From the NCBI GenBank assembly GCA_022813625.1, contig JAKLMB010000037.1, forward strand, positions 124,001-188,000: DNA of 64,000 bases. Direction: 5' to 3'. The stretch's first letter is position 1, and every line of letters starts with the position of its first letter. The DNA is from Aaosphaeria pasadenensis. Lineage: Eukaryota > Ascomycota > Dothideomycetes > Pleosporales. A program made the translations under genes and the position numbers. A model generated the notes under the pieces. That model was given only the letters and a program-made list of their open reading frames with translations, was not told the DNA's origin and did not search any database. Shown one piece after another: positions 46,459 to 57,935 of the stretch.

Positions 46459-46468
46459 CCCCGCGGGG
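46459..46468. promoter_or_regulatory. Palindromic double CreA-type site CCCCGCGGGG
   Basis: A perfect 10-bp palindrome containing SYGGRG on both strands (46463..46468 plus, 46459..46464 minus). Paired CreA sites are typically the functional arrangement in Aspergillus promoters. It lies 138 bp upstream of the regulator ATG. Glucose repression of the locus is inferred. Confidence 0.45.
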
Positions 46469-46605
46469 AAATGTTCATCTCCGGCAATGCAGGGCTTGGC
46501 AGGTGCCTTATATGAGGAAGGGATCCAATTTCCCCGTGGGCAACGATACCAATACCACACTATGAGACCTCCCCAGGTTTTCCCTCCCTACGACAAATCA
46601 GCAGC

Positions 46606-48374
46606 ATGCAAGCCTCAAGATCCTCAGTGCGTCGCGCGTGCGATGCTTGCAAGCGACGCAAGGTCAAATGTGACACAGAACATCCTTGTGCCAATTGCCG
46701 CATTGCACGCCTGGACTGTACCTACACAGTCGCGCAGAGAAAGAGAGGGCCCAGGACAATTCCAAGCGCCAATAGTCCATCTTGTGGCTCATCATTGAAT
46801 TTGTCTATCAGCATTTCCGGGCCGTCGAGGTCAGCCAGTGTAGCGTCGCCTGAGTCTCGATCTCCAGACACGCCCAGCGCAGCATATGCGAGCCCACTAC
46901 AAGACTCTACTCCACGGCGCTCAGTGGCAAAATTCAACACCGTAATAGACTCAACGCCTTCGCCAAGTGTATCGCAGTCGATCCAGAACGAGCTTCTTTG
47001 CTCGCTCCAGTCCGCCATTCCTGTCCCATCGACTCCCTTGCTAGTCACCAACCACTGCATCGACCTGTTCATGCAATACGTATTCCCAACTGCGCCCTGG
47101 GTTCACGAGCCGACCCTGCGAGGTCATGCTCAACTCTTCTTCCCAGACTCCTGCACAGCGACGTTCCCGACCGCTACGAACAGATACGAGCTTATCACTC
47201 TGCTCCGAGGCTTTACACTCATCACTGCACTTTGTGCGTCAGTCGTAGCCATGATGCCTGACATAGTCAATCCACCTGGGCAGACTCTTGCAAAGCATTT
47301 CCTGCATGCATCCATGGAAACACTGAAATCGTTCGAAATCAATGACCTTGACCACCCAAGCTCCGCCTCAATGACAATAAGGCTCTTCCATTCCTCGGCA
47401 CTCCAACATATCACGGGCAAGAGTGGTGCCGCGTGGCATCTGCAGAGTCAAGCTGCACTCATTGCAAACACGCTTCGACTTCATAGCGAACACACCGTAG
47501 CGCAAGTGAATGACCCCATAGAGAGCCTACTTCTACGGCATCATTTCTGGGCTATTTATGCTTCCGATCAGGTTGCTGCTGCCTTCCAAAATCGTGCATT
47601 CATCTTAGATGACAGTCTCTTTCAAGAGAACGTAACCCTGCAGTCGATTGAAAAACCAGGTATAGCACTCTTGGACTCTGAACAACTCCAGTACGATGAG
47701 CAATTTGAGTGGCGGCTCTTGAAAGGATTTTATCTATTCCGCTCAGTTTCTTGCCAATCCGCTAAAATCGTGCTACGCATGCGCAGGCATGGACCCTCTG
47801 TATCGGAAACAGACGCGCGGATATTGACACAGGAATATCTTGGATACATCGCTCTCATTGACAGTATGCCTGAATGGCTACAGATTCCGAATTTGGTAGA
47901 CTCTTATACCGACGATGAAACAGAGAGGATTTACAAACGTTCCTTTTGGGTCCAAAGATGCACGATACTTACGGTATACCATTCTATGAGACTAGTCATT
48001 TTACGACAATGCATACAAAGTAGGATGTTTGAAAGTTTTGGTTTAAGCGATGATCCTCATGGACTGGCGTTGAAAAGCATCGAAATTTTCTCCGATGTTC
48101 TTCACGCTTTGCAAGATATACCGATAATTTACCTTCGAGTGAAGGGTGAACCAACTGTTAGTCTTTGCACCTTTTACCTTGATTTATTTCACATCATTAA
48201 CCATGCGTGTAGGTCGAACGAATCCGTCAGATAGGGAGCATACTCCTGGAAGTCATCCATACTATTGGCGATGAAACCATGAAAGATCGTGCACAAACCT
48301 ATTGTAGACGGCTCTTGGACCTTCTAGCTGCACTCAATTCTAAAACATCGGATAATTTCATGGCTGAAGCATGA
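46606..48374 (+). CDS. Zn2Cys6 binuclear-cluster transcription factor with fungal-specific regulatory domain
   Basis: Two exons: 46606..48156 and 48213..48374, giving 570 residues. The intron (56 nt) has a GTTAGT donor and ends GTGTAG. The zinc cluster has six Cys at residues 12, 15, 22, 28, 31 and 38 (RRACDACKRRKVKCD...CANC), followed by a basic linker QRKRGPR. A Ser/Pro-rich region (45-140) precedes the middle homology region (about 145-450), with the FHSSALQHITGK and LLLRHHFWAIYASDQVAAAF segments typical of fungal TFs (Fungal_trans). Without the intron the frame stops at 48234 and loses the final helix RIRQIGSILLEVIHTIG. It sits between the transporter and the GH3 gene, so it is the likely local regulator (inference). 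Confidence 0.93.
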
Positions 48375-48452
48375 CCAAATCTCTCAATTCATGTTACGTA
48401 TATATGTATCACAACATATTTGACAATACCAAGACGATCCGATCTCTGATAA

Positions 48453-51233
48453 CTACAAGCCTGACCACCAAAGGGTTTTTTGTAGAACAAATTCCTCTCG
48501 CAATACCTCATCTTGGGGATCAGAGCTCCGTGCGATAATTATCGCATATTTGCCTTCTTCTGCCTTCCATTGCAATCTCTCTTCCGACCAGAAGGAGACG
48601 GCATACTTGTCCAAGTCAAACTCTACCGTCGCTGTTGCACCCACGCTGATACTGGGCTTTTTAAAGGCTTTCAGCTCGCGGTTGGGTCGTTGAATCGAGC
48701 TAGTGAGGGGGCTAATGTACACCTGAACAACCTCAGACCCGTCATACGGGCCTGAATTGCTCACATCCACAGAGATCTTAAATACGCTTTCCGGTTCGAA
48801 GGATGTAGGAGCGACCAGATTCGAATACTCAAAGCGAGAAAACGAGAGACCATGTCCAAACCAAAATAATGGGGCATGCTCCAGCTTCTCCTGGTACCTA
48901 TGGCCGATGAAAACCCCCTCTCCGTATACGATCGTGCGGTCGGCCTTGCCAAAGGTCAAGAACGCCGGGGTTTCGCGAAGAACTCGTGGAAATGTAATAG
49001 ACAGTCTTGCTGAAGGATTGACAGAACCAAACAGGATATCTAGCAATGTTAGCGACGTACTACTAGGGTCTTTTCATGCACTTACCAGCTAAACCGTGTC
49101 CTGTCTCTTGCCCGCCAAACCACGCGTGCAAAAGGGTAGCTGCTTTATTAACCCACGGCATCTCAATGGGAAGACCCGACTGGGTAACAATAATCTAACA
49201 GAATCAGTGAGAAGGAAAATGAAATAAGTCTGCATTACGTACCGCATTGGGATTGGCGCTCAACACGGCCTCGATCAACTCATCTGTACGCTTGGGAAGT
49301 CGCAGAGTCTTGCGATCAGACCCTTCATATTCGTAATCCATGGAGAGCCCTGTCATGACGATGGGACAGTCGACTTTCTTGGCAATTTCGGCCGCTCGAC
49401 GAATTTCAGCGTCTTCGTCAAATACCTCGAAACCGCCGAGACGTGCAGTCAGCGTGGCTGCGGTTCCGACAGCATGACCAAGACTGGTGTTGGTCAGAAT
49501 GAGCTCAAGCTGGATGGGCTCGCCAGCCTTTACATCCATCTCAGCAAATCGCTGCATGGACACTCGGTTGAAAACTGGCGTCTCATCTGTCTTTGGGGGA
49601 TGACTTGTCCATAGATCAATCGATTCGGTCCCGTTGATGTAAAGCTTTCCTTGTCCAGCTACCGCCAGGCCAAAGCGGAAACGACAGGAAGTAGCGGGAG
49701 TGTGCTTCGTCCTGGCACGGAGAAAGAATTGCGTTGGAAGCGAGCCTTGTAAACTCTCAGGAACGTCGATAAGGTTGTGCTTGGTAACGACCGTCATCAA
49801 TGGAGTAGCTTCAGAGTTGTCGGTGGGATTTTCCCCGAATATCTCTACGAACCAGCCAGGATCCGAGGAATTGGGCAAGGTGAGATTCTTGAGGAACGGA
49901 CTATTCCTGAAAGCTGCGATTTAACGTTAGGTAGGTACTTCGGTAGCAACTTTTCCACACTCACAGTATGCACCTATAGTATAGGTTATATTTTCTCTTC
50001 CAACCACCTCAGCCATGGCATCATAGGGTGTGACTACGTAGTACGGCTCGACCTCAGCGCTCCCCCCTCCACCTAGGGATGGATTTACCCAATGATGTCC
50101 GATTAGGCCGTATGACTTCTTGCCCTCGAGCTTCAAGGGAAGTGTGTTCTTCTCATTTTTCAACAGCACGATTCCATCTGCAGCCACACGTCGTATCAAT
50201 GCGCGGTTCTCAGGTGTATTCGCTGCACCAGGATTGCTCGGAGGAATAGGCTCGCTTGGTTGCACTTTCTTAAGCAAGTTCAGGTGATTACGAACCGATC
50301 GATCTATGGTCAACTCGGAGACTTTGCGACTTGCAACTGCCCAGCCCAAAGCCCTACCTCTAAACACAGAGGGGCCAGGCATCTCTAGATCAAGTCCAGC
50401 ATTGATGGCTTCGGATGTACTGTACGTACCCCACCAGTCGCTCATAACAAGACCGTCGAACTGCCACTCTTCGCGAAGTATCTCCTTCAACAGGATCGGG
50501 TCCTCGCTAGCATGGACGTTGTTAATCTTCTGATAAGCGGTCATGATCGCCCATGGCCTAGAGAGCTTCAAAGCAATCTGGAAAGGGGCAAGATGCAGCT
50601 CTCGCAGTGTGCGTTGAGACATCCATTCATTGTCCTCTATGCCCTTAGGGGACTGATCGTGAGCTGCATAGTGCTTGATGCAAGCCGCGACGCGACGGTC
50701 CTGAAGGCCTCTTATGTACGAAGCAGCCATGGTTCCACTGAGCACAGGATCTTCACCAAATGCTTCGAAACCACGGCCCAAGAGTGGCGACCTCTGCAAG
50801 CACACTGTGGGTGCGAGTAAGACATGAATGCCTTTGTTACGAGCCTCGTCGCCTAACAGGTTGCCCACTTTCTCCATGAGCTCTGGGTCAAACGTCGCAC
50901 CCATGGAGCTGGCGCTTGGGAGAAGGTGACTGGGGTACTACTGAATATGAGCATTTTGGGGAGCGTAAGCTTGAGGAACTCCTTACGGACTCGAAGGACC
51001 TCGTCCCACGGATTCCATGGGGGCCATCTGCAGTCTGTCACAGTTAGCATTCAGGTACCAAGAGAGGACTATGTGAGTCTTAGTACCTTGAGGGCCGGTA
51101 TACCAAGCCGGGCAATGTCACTGACTGAGAACGTATCTTTTCCGGCAAGGAGTTGGATCTTTTCGTTGAGGGTCAACTGAGATATTATCTCGTCGACATC
51201 ACTAGTCGAATCAAAGACAGAGTTTTGCGCCAT
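48453..51233 (-). CDS. GH3 beta-glucosidase with PA14 insert and fibronectin-III-like tail
   Basis: Six exons: 51233..51087, 51034..50987, 50937..49965, 49913..49243, 49194..49086, 49039..48453, giving 844 residues, the usual length of intracellular-type fungal GH3 enzymes. No signal peptide (MAQNSVFDSTSDVDEI). Domain order: GH3 N-terminal barrel with VLLAPTVCLQRSPLLGRGFE (substrate-binding Arg and GRGFE loop) and VMSDWWGT with nucleophile Asp232; the first C-terminal segment with GIVLLKNE; a PA14 domain (about residues 395-535); the second GH3 segment ending IIVTQSG...LPIEMPW and GGQETGHGLADILFG; and an Fn3-like domain. It retains beta-glucosides by hydrolysing non-reducing glucose. The 49-nt intron at 50938..50986 was placed because it restores S-H-L-L-P-S-A-S-S-M-G-A-T-F. 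It lies in the sugar cluster, divergent from GH43. Confidence 0.92.
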
Positions 51234-52038
51234 GTTTCGTTGCACGTAAGTATTTTCCTGGTACTGCAGTACGATACATTATTTTTATGTTTGCCAAAGC
51301 TGTAATTTATACAGTGGCTAACCCTAGCTGCAAATTAAAGAAATCGAGAAGTAGGCACGGGCTTAGGGCAATTATTTCTCCACGGGGCCCCAACTCGGCA
51401 TCTACATGCAGAATTACCATTAATCGACTGATGCATATCGATTTGAGTTCCAAAAAATGGGGATCCAGAGGGACGGATTATTACTTGCGAAAACACTAAG
51501 TACATGCGCTCGATATTACCGCAGAGCATTAGCAACCTAGTGTTTAGGCGCCAATATGCTGAACACCAACGGCCTAGAGTCCGCGCTAAAGCCAGCGCAT
51601 GGCCGCAAGCAGGGATATCGCCTAACGTGGTTCCGACGCAACTCCACGGGGAAATTGGCACGGTCAATCGAAAAGTGCCGCTTGCTCGCACTAGGGAGAT
51701 GCCTACCAAACTGGTAGGTGGTGCAGCGAGCGATGCCAATACGAAAGCCACTCCATATTGGGAAATCAAGCACCGGATGTTTGGAGTACCCTAGCTTCAT
51801 GAATCTGTTCGAGATTGCTCACTGTCTTTTCAATGACTCCGAAAACGTTGCTAGTCATTGAACGATGCAAAATTTACGGCGGAAACACATCGTACGAAGA
51901 TGTTTCAAGGTACATATGGCGTGATTATGCTTTGGCTTTCCTTGATGCTTCAAAGGAACGAAGACCGGACCAGATAAAGCGCAGAACGAGCAAATCTTCC
52001 TGCCAAACACCTTCATCGCACGCAGCTTTCCTTTCGAC
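51234..52038. other. Shared divergent promoter, GH3 / GH43
   Basis: About 800 bp. It carries GGCTAA at 51316. Minor frames here have no motifs. The two hydrolases could be co-regulated from it (inference). Confidence 0.5.
51316..51321 (+). promoter_or_regulatory. XlnR/Xyr1-type box GGCTAA in GH3/GH43 promoter
   Basis: GGCTAA, 83 bp upstream of the GH3 ATG and about 720 bp upstream of the GH43 ATG. It is the same hexamer as in the transporter/regulator promoter. One hexamer per 800 bp is close to chance expectation, so weight comes only from recurrence in the cluster. Confidence 0.35.
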
Positions 52039-53673
52039 ATGCCTCTTGTACGAAACCCTATACTTCCTGGCTTCAATGCCGATCCCTCCATTGTGCGCGT
52101 TGGCAAGGATTACTATATCGCGACTTCAACTTTTGAATGGTACCCTGGAGTCCAAATACATCACTCGACTGATTTGGCAAACTGGACGTTGATTACACGT
52201 CCACTGAGCCGCGCAAGCCAGCTGGACATGCGCGGCCATCCGGATTCCTGCGGTGTATGGGCGCCTTGTCTTACGCACGACGGATCGCGCTTCTGGCTCG
52301 TGTATACCGACGTCAAACGAAAGGATGGATCGTTCAAAGACACCTTCAATTATATCGTACATGCAGAGGAGATATCAGGGCCGTGGTCAGATCCTATTTT
52401 TGCGAATGCCTCAGGATTCGATCCAAGTCTGTTTCATGATGACGATGGCAAGAAGTGGTTTGTGAACATGATCCACGATCATAGAAAGAGACCGAGGATG
52501 TTTGCTGGCATCCGGTTGCAAGAGTTTGACTCTCTGCAGGGGAGATTAGTGGGACCGACGACGACGATCTTCCATGGCACAAAGCTAGATAAGTGCGAGG
52601 CACCGCATTTATATAAAAGGGGTGGATGGTATTATTTGCTCACTGCTGAAGGCGGAACCGAGTATGGCCACGCTTGCACGCTGGCAAGGTCAAGAAGCAT
52701 ACATGGCCCATACGAACTGCACCCGCAAGCATACATCCTCACGTCAAAAGACGCTCCGTTTGCGGAGCTGCAAAAAGCAGGGCATGGGGACATCGTGGAA
52801 ACACCAGATGGAAGAACCTACATTGTGCACTTGTGTGGAAGACCTGAGAGTCAGGCGCGGCCACGGTGTATGCTGGGCAGGGAAACTGCAATCCAAGAAG
52901 CATACTGGAAGGACGACTGGTTATACGTCAAGGACGGTCCTGCGCCATCGTTGTTTGTAGATGTTCCAGGGACAAGGGACGACACACAATATTGGGCAGA
53001 ACAGAGGTATATCTTTGATTCTACCAAAGGACTTCATGAGGATTTCCAATGGCTTCGAACGCCAGACACAGATCGGATGTTCTACATCAAAGGCGGAAAA
53101 CTTCAACTGATCGGACGGGAATCAGTTGGATCTTGGTATGAGCAGGCTCTTGTTGCGCGACGCCAGACTCACTTCTCCTACGACGCTGAAACTGTGGTTG
53201 ATTTTTCACCCTCTGATGAACGACAATTCGCCGGGCTTATAGCATACTATAATAGGTTCGCCTTTTTCTATCTGACAGTCACAGCTCACTCGGATGGACA
53301 GCGTGAGTTGTTAATTCTAAGCTCGGAGTCCTCCTATCCTCATGGACGACTTGATGAACCACTTTTTCCACCAGTCCAAATACCGGCTCAAGGAAAGGTG
53401 AAACTATCCCTCACTATCCGCGGCAAACAATTGCAATTTTACTACGCACTTGAGGGAAACGAGGAGCTCCAGAAAATAGGCCCAGTGTTCGACGCCTCGG
53501 TCATGTCTGACGAGTGTGGCGGTTATCAGGCTCCGGGAGGATTCACGGGCGCCTTCGTGGGCCTGGCGGCATCCGATCTGAATGGAACTGCATTGACGGC
53601 GAACTTCGATTACTTTGTCTATCGGCCTGTATTAGATAAAGCGGACCGATACATTACCTTTCCGATAGATTAA
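52039..53673 (+). CDS. GH43 beta-xylosidase/alpha-arabinofuranosidase-like enzyme
   Basis: Single exon, 544 residues, no signal peptide. The five-bladed propeller (about residues 1-310) begins NPILPGFNADPSI with the general base Asp15. Asp128 (GFDPSLFHDD) is the pKa modulator and Glu187 (KCEAPHLY) the general acid. SGVWAP-like SCGVWAPCLTH and AGHGDIV/VHLCGRP complete the GH43 pattern, subfamily 11-like. A C-terminal beta-sandwich (about 320-540), with FVGLAASDLNG and the DYFVYRP end, is typical of beta-xylosidases of this group. It releases xylose (or arabinose) from short xylo-oligosaccharides, probably inside the cell after uptake by the neighbouring transporter (inference). Confidence 0.93.
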   Translation: MPLVRNPILPGFNADPSIVRVGKDYYIATSTFEWYPGVQIHHSTDLANWTLITRPLSRASQLDMRGHPDSCGVWAPCLTHDGSRFWLVYTDVKRKDGSFKDTFNYIVHAEEISGPWSDPIFANASGFDPSLFHDDDGKKWFVNMIHDHRKRPRMFAGIRLQEFDSLQGRLVGPTTTIFHGTKLDKCEAPHLYKRGGWYYLLTAEGGTEYGHACTLARSRSIHGPYELHPQAYILTSKDAPFAELQKAGHGDIVETPDGRTYIVHLCGRPESQARPRCMLGRETAIQEAYWKDDWLYVKDGPAPSLFVDVPGTRDDTQYWAEQRYIFDSTKGLHEDFQWLRTPDTDRMFYIKGGKLQLIGRESVGSWYEQALVARRQTHFSYDAETVVDFSPSDERQFAGLIAYYNRFAFFYLTVTAHSDGQRELLILSSESSYPHGRLDEPLFPPVQIPAQGKVKLSLTIRGKQLQFYYALEGNEELQKIGPVFDASVMSDECGGYQAPGGFTGAFVGLAASDLNGTALTANFDYFVYRPVLDKADRYITFPID

Positions 53674-53995
53674 CTCATGTAGTATAATACGACTTGGGAT
53701 TATATCAAAGGCATGAGGTAAGAGCAGTCACGTGATAGAGTATATTCACCACACTTGTTCCGCGTACAGACTAACAGATGGATACTTAGCATCTTCGGGT
53801 GACAAATGAAGCTAGATTTGCAGAAAAATACATCTTTAGAAATAAAGAATAGCTCATACTATCGTACAATAATCTTACCTCATAACCATAACCATAAAAA
53901 CATTGACCTCACGATCGACAATCGAAATGGCATCTTGGGAGTGCAAGAGAAACCCAAGAAAATCCACCATATGTCTAGTGCCCATAATTCATAAA
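53674..53995. other. Convergent 3' intergenic region
   Basis: About 320 bp between the GH43 stop and the DUF1996 gene stop, AT-rich, with no gene. This is the right limit of the sugar cluster. Confidence 0.5.
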
Positions 53996-55679
53996 TCATC
54001 GGAGTTCAGAGCCTCTATCGGCGTTGAATAGCTCCAATCCAGCCAACCTCTGGCTTTCTCGCCTCGCCAGGTTGCTGCACGTCGCCCCTTTGCAAGCCTG
54101 ATACAGACTGATCGCTGCCGCGCCTCCACAGACCTGCTGATTGTTTCCCGAACACTTCATGAGACAGTTGCCCAAACTCCCTTGAATCGGTGCTCGGTCG
54201 GCAGCAAGACTGCCCCCGCAGTAGCATTCACCCGCGTACTCGAGCCCAGCGTACTGAGCACCCTTACTCTTACAAAAGTCGATACACTTCTCGACTGTCA
54301 TACTGCCACTAGATGTCTGCGCCTGGGACAAAGTGCGTTTTCCAGCATTGTCCGTCCCACAGCCGATGTACCGATATCCCTTACTCTTCGTGACATCAAC
54401 GTAGCCCAGACTCTTCGGACTAGCCTTCAGTGACAGCTTCGGCGCCGCACAGTTCGCCTTGGACTGAGCTGGAGCCGGACCATACGTAACGGAATTACAT
54501 CCCGGTAACGCAGATAGCACGCCGGTGACCTGCTCGTCGATCATGGACGGCAGCTTGCATGACTGCGCCTCGCCCTGCGACCTGAACTCTCCAAAGACCT
54601 CTTTCTCGCAGTTCGCCACCCCGTCTTTGCATCTGTCGAGAGCCTTCTGGAGACTGTTCGCCTCCCATCCATTGGCCTATTGCGTGTGTAAGTTCGCGTA
54701 AAAGAAGTGAACAAGATATGTTGGGCAACCCCAAGGAACATGACACCGTCGTAAAGAAAAGAAAAGGAAAGCACTTACAAAATCGCCGTGGAAGCCATAA
54801 CCCGTAGCATCGCCATTAGCAAACACGAACGGCTGCTGCTTGTCCCCACCATACCATAGCCCCTTGAAAGCCTTCGTGTCATAGTACACCTCATAAAACA
54901 GGGTCGCAAGATGAACAGGGTGGCTCGACGGACACCTCCCACCGTCGTAGTTGCCATCCCTCGGGTACGCGACATGCGACTTGTGGTTGGCGGAGTCCAG
55001 GTTCTTCCCGTCCCAGCACGAGGGGAAGGTCACCTGCGCGCGAATCGTGTCGCACTTTGTACGCGGGAGACCTTTGCTGTCAGGGCCGTCGACGCCCACG
55101 CATTTGTGCGTGACAGCTCGGCCTGCGAAGTCGTCGGTCTCGACGCGCTTGGAGGCGTCGCCTGCAACCATGCGGAAACCTGGGGGGAAGGCCCGAAGTT
55201 TGTCGTTGTCTGGCCCGCCTCGAGTCCTGCATAAACGTTAGCATCATCAGCGTACGCTTACCCGAATGTCGTCGAATTAGATGTTCTCCGCAAGCCGTCC
55301 AGTCAGTCAAATGTTGAACTCACAGATAATAAATCGCCATGCCCCCCATATTTCCGCCCGCATTGTCCCCAATGATCGGCACGTCAATGAAGCTTCCATT
55401 CTGCGCCTTGAAGTACAGCTTCGGCGTCCAGTACACGCTCATGTCCTGCTTGATGTTACAAGTCGAGCAGCTCGACGCCCGCAGCTTCGCATAGTCGGTT
55501 GTGAAGTTGAAGCCATTGGCACCGGAGATGGCGTGCACATGGTCTGCGGCGACGCCTGGTGAGATGATCGGGTCAGCGCGCTGGTCGAAGAGTCGGGAGT
55601 AGCATTGGACTACGAATGTTGCGCTTGTAGGGTTGAGGAGGGTGAAGAGGAGGAAGGGGAGGGAGATGTTAAATTTCAT
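53996..55679 (-). CDS. Secreted DUF1996 protein with C-terminal WSC domain
   Basis: Three exons: 55679..55324, 55226..54779, 54676..53996, giving 494 residues. A signal peptide (MKFNISLPFLLFTLLNPTSA) leads into DUF1996 (about residues 21-320), with SPGVAADHVHAISGANGF, CSTCNIKQDMSVYWTP, PSCWDGKNLDS and the SSHPVHLATLFYEVYYDT block. A cysteine-rich WSC domain follows (about 369-458; YRYIGCGTD, CIDFCKSKG, CYCGGSL, QQVCGGA), a carbohydrate-binding module known from yeast stress sensors and fungal exo-glucanases. The extension ends after an Arg-rich stretch; no transmembrane segment or GPI signal. The function of DUF1996 is unknown; wall or extracellular polysaccharide binding is inferred from WSC. 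The start was chosen at the signal-peptide Met; the frame is open a further 130 codons upstream but noncoding-like. Confidence 0.9.
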
Positions 55680-57935
55680 TGTCACGAAAGATAGTTGGTT
55701 GGAATGTAATGAATGAATATATAATGAATTCGAGTTCAAAGGATTGACTGAATGGTGAATTGCAAAAGAACGGCAGCACAAAGTATCAAACCCGCGCAAA
55801 GAAAAGAACGAACGGCTCTCCAAGATTTCGGAGGTCCAAAGGTTTGAAGCGAAAGAAACGACGAACGATCGAAGACGATGCTTCATCAATGGCAGCGAGT
55901 CGATGAACCGACATATATCATCATCGACTATCATTATCTTATCGCTACCCCTGCGTGCAAAACTGTTTCTACCCACTGTGCCTCTCCAAATTGAAAGAAA
56001 GACGCCCCTACGAATAAGCAACCGCCGCAAACAGCAGGGACCAACCGTTTGAACTCGTCTCTCCCTTACCCCTGCAGCGAGCATCGAGCAAGTGTGTGTT
56101 GGGGGCAGGGGTGGGGAAGATCTAAGAAAAGACCCGGCGTCAGTCCTCGAATTCCTGCGTCTGTCAAATGAGACAACTTACCTTTAATATCCGTTGTCTG
56201 CCCTTCGCTTATCGCGTGACAATATCTTCACTGTCTATTTTGGAAGATACTAAAATCTCCATTGGACAACAAGAAGGAAAACGATGCTCGACAGGTGCAG
56301 ATGCAAGTTGTAGATTACATTGGAACTGGAGTTGATTAGCCGAAGCGAAATAATATCAAGTACTTGTACATACATGCAATATAATCTGAAACACACCCTT
56401 AGCGCCTGTTGATAACGCTTGCTTCTGTTCGTTTGCCCGTTTCGTTTCGTTTCGTTGGAATCCTGGATATGGAAGACAGCGCGTCGCCTGTGGACTAAGT
56501 TGGGTTAAGCGCGCACATGCAGAGGGCTTACATATCCAACAGCGACAACTGCACCGACCGTATGCTGCGAGGCGTGGTGGAAACAAATTAAAGAACGGGA
56601 ATTAAGGTTTATGTATGTAGAGGTATGGGACGATAAGGGCAGAGACATGCGGTGAGATGCTAGATTTGGACTGACATAAATGCTTGTTGGGTATTTTGTG
56701 ATTGGAGGGGTAATGCTCGATTTGAGGGACGAATTTCAGTGGGTTGTATTGTGAGATTTCGTGTAGATTATATCGTAGTTGGATACTGCTAGTAAAGATG
56801 CAGTGGCCTGTCAAAGCATGTAAGAACATGTGTAAACCATCGATGATACCATAAGACTACGCCTGCAGCAAGTCTGACGTGTACCGCTCTTCAAAATGTT
56901 GATGAATATCTCCACAGTTTTACAGCTGCTGTTTTGGATTTTCTCTTTGAATTTCATGGCTTATTAATATTGTCTTTCAAAGTCCATATCATCATAGCGA
57001 TGGGTGGTAGAGCTTCCCCGCCTCACAGACCTGTTATGTCTTGCGTTGTTGCGTATGAAATGGTCATTTTCAATGCTCCATGTAAGATTGGCATATTATG
57101 CACGAATTTCCTCAGGCTCCTGATGGATCAATATATGATTGGGCTCACATGATGGTCGATGTGATTCTCTGCCTACCAGATTGGCTCGCTGGACGTAGTA
57201 AACTGGAAATTGAAGCAGTACTAGGAAACCTGGAGGAGGACCTCACTAGAACAAGATGGCTTTTTAAACCAACATCTCTTCCATCTGTCTTAATTTAGCC
57301 TCTCTATCTATGCTTCTACGAAGGCTGTATCACTTACTCCATTCTCTAAGCTGCTGAATCGAGTATCTCGTCAGGTGTCATCAGTCGTAGGAAACCGCAA
57401 GTGCCTTTTGATCCTCTTAATCTCCACTGCGCAGCGGATTTTATTATGATACCCGCCCTACACTATGTAGCACTAACGTATGTATCAGACGATTCAGGAG
57501 AAAAAGCGGATCTGCGATTCTTTAACAGATTTTGTCGGCAGCAAGTGACTACAAAACTCGCGTGTTCCTAAACTATACACTTAACTTAGATACCTTTCAA
57601 TCACCAATCTTGAAGGCTGCGAAATTATGTAATTTCCTAAGTAGAGAACGAAAATCGATGTTTGGGCGCTTCTTTTCCGCATAATCACCCTGGAAACCAA
57701 GACTTGCATAGAGGGGAAGGCAACCCTCTTGGCTCTGTCTCTGAGCCAATAAGGTTTCGCAAGATTGTCTTGCATTATTACCCAGAAACAAGGCAGATCC
57801 GAGATGTTCTTACAGACGCGCAAACCTCATGAGCGGGGTAATCTGTCTTAGACACCTTGCTCGCCCCCTACCTCCCAAACACTGGGTTGTACTCCGTATT
57901 AGCAACTCAATAAAAAAACTAGGTGCCGTATCAAG
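55680..57935. other. Gene-poor region before the MACPF-like gene
   Basis: About 2.26 kb, becoming AT-rich after about 56600. No frame has a motif or splice-consistent extension. A TACTCCGTA nonamer lies at 57890..57898, about 40 nt before the next ATG. The left end is the DUF1996 promoter. Confidence 0.45.
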
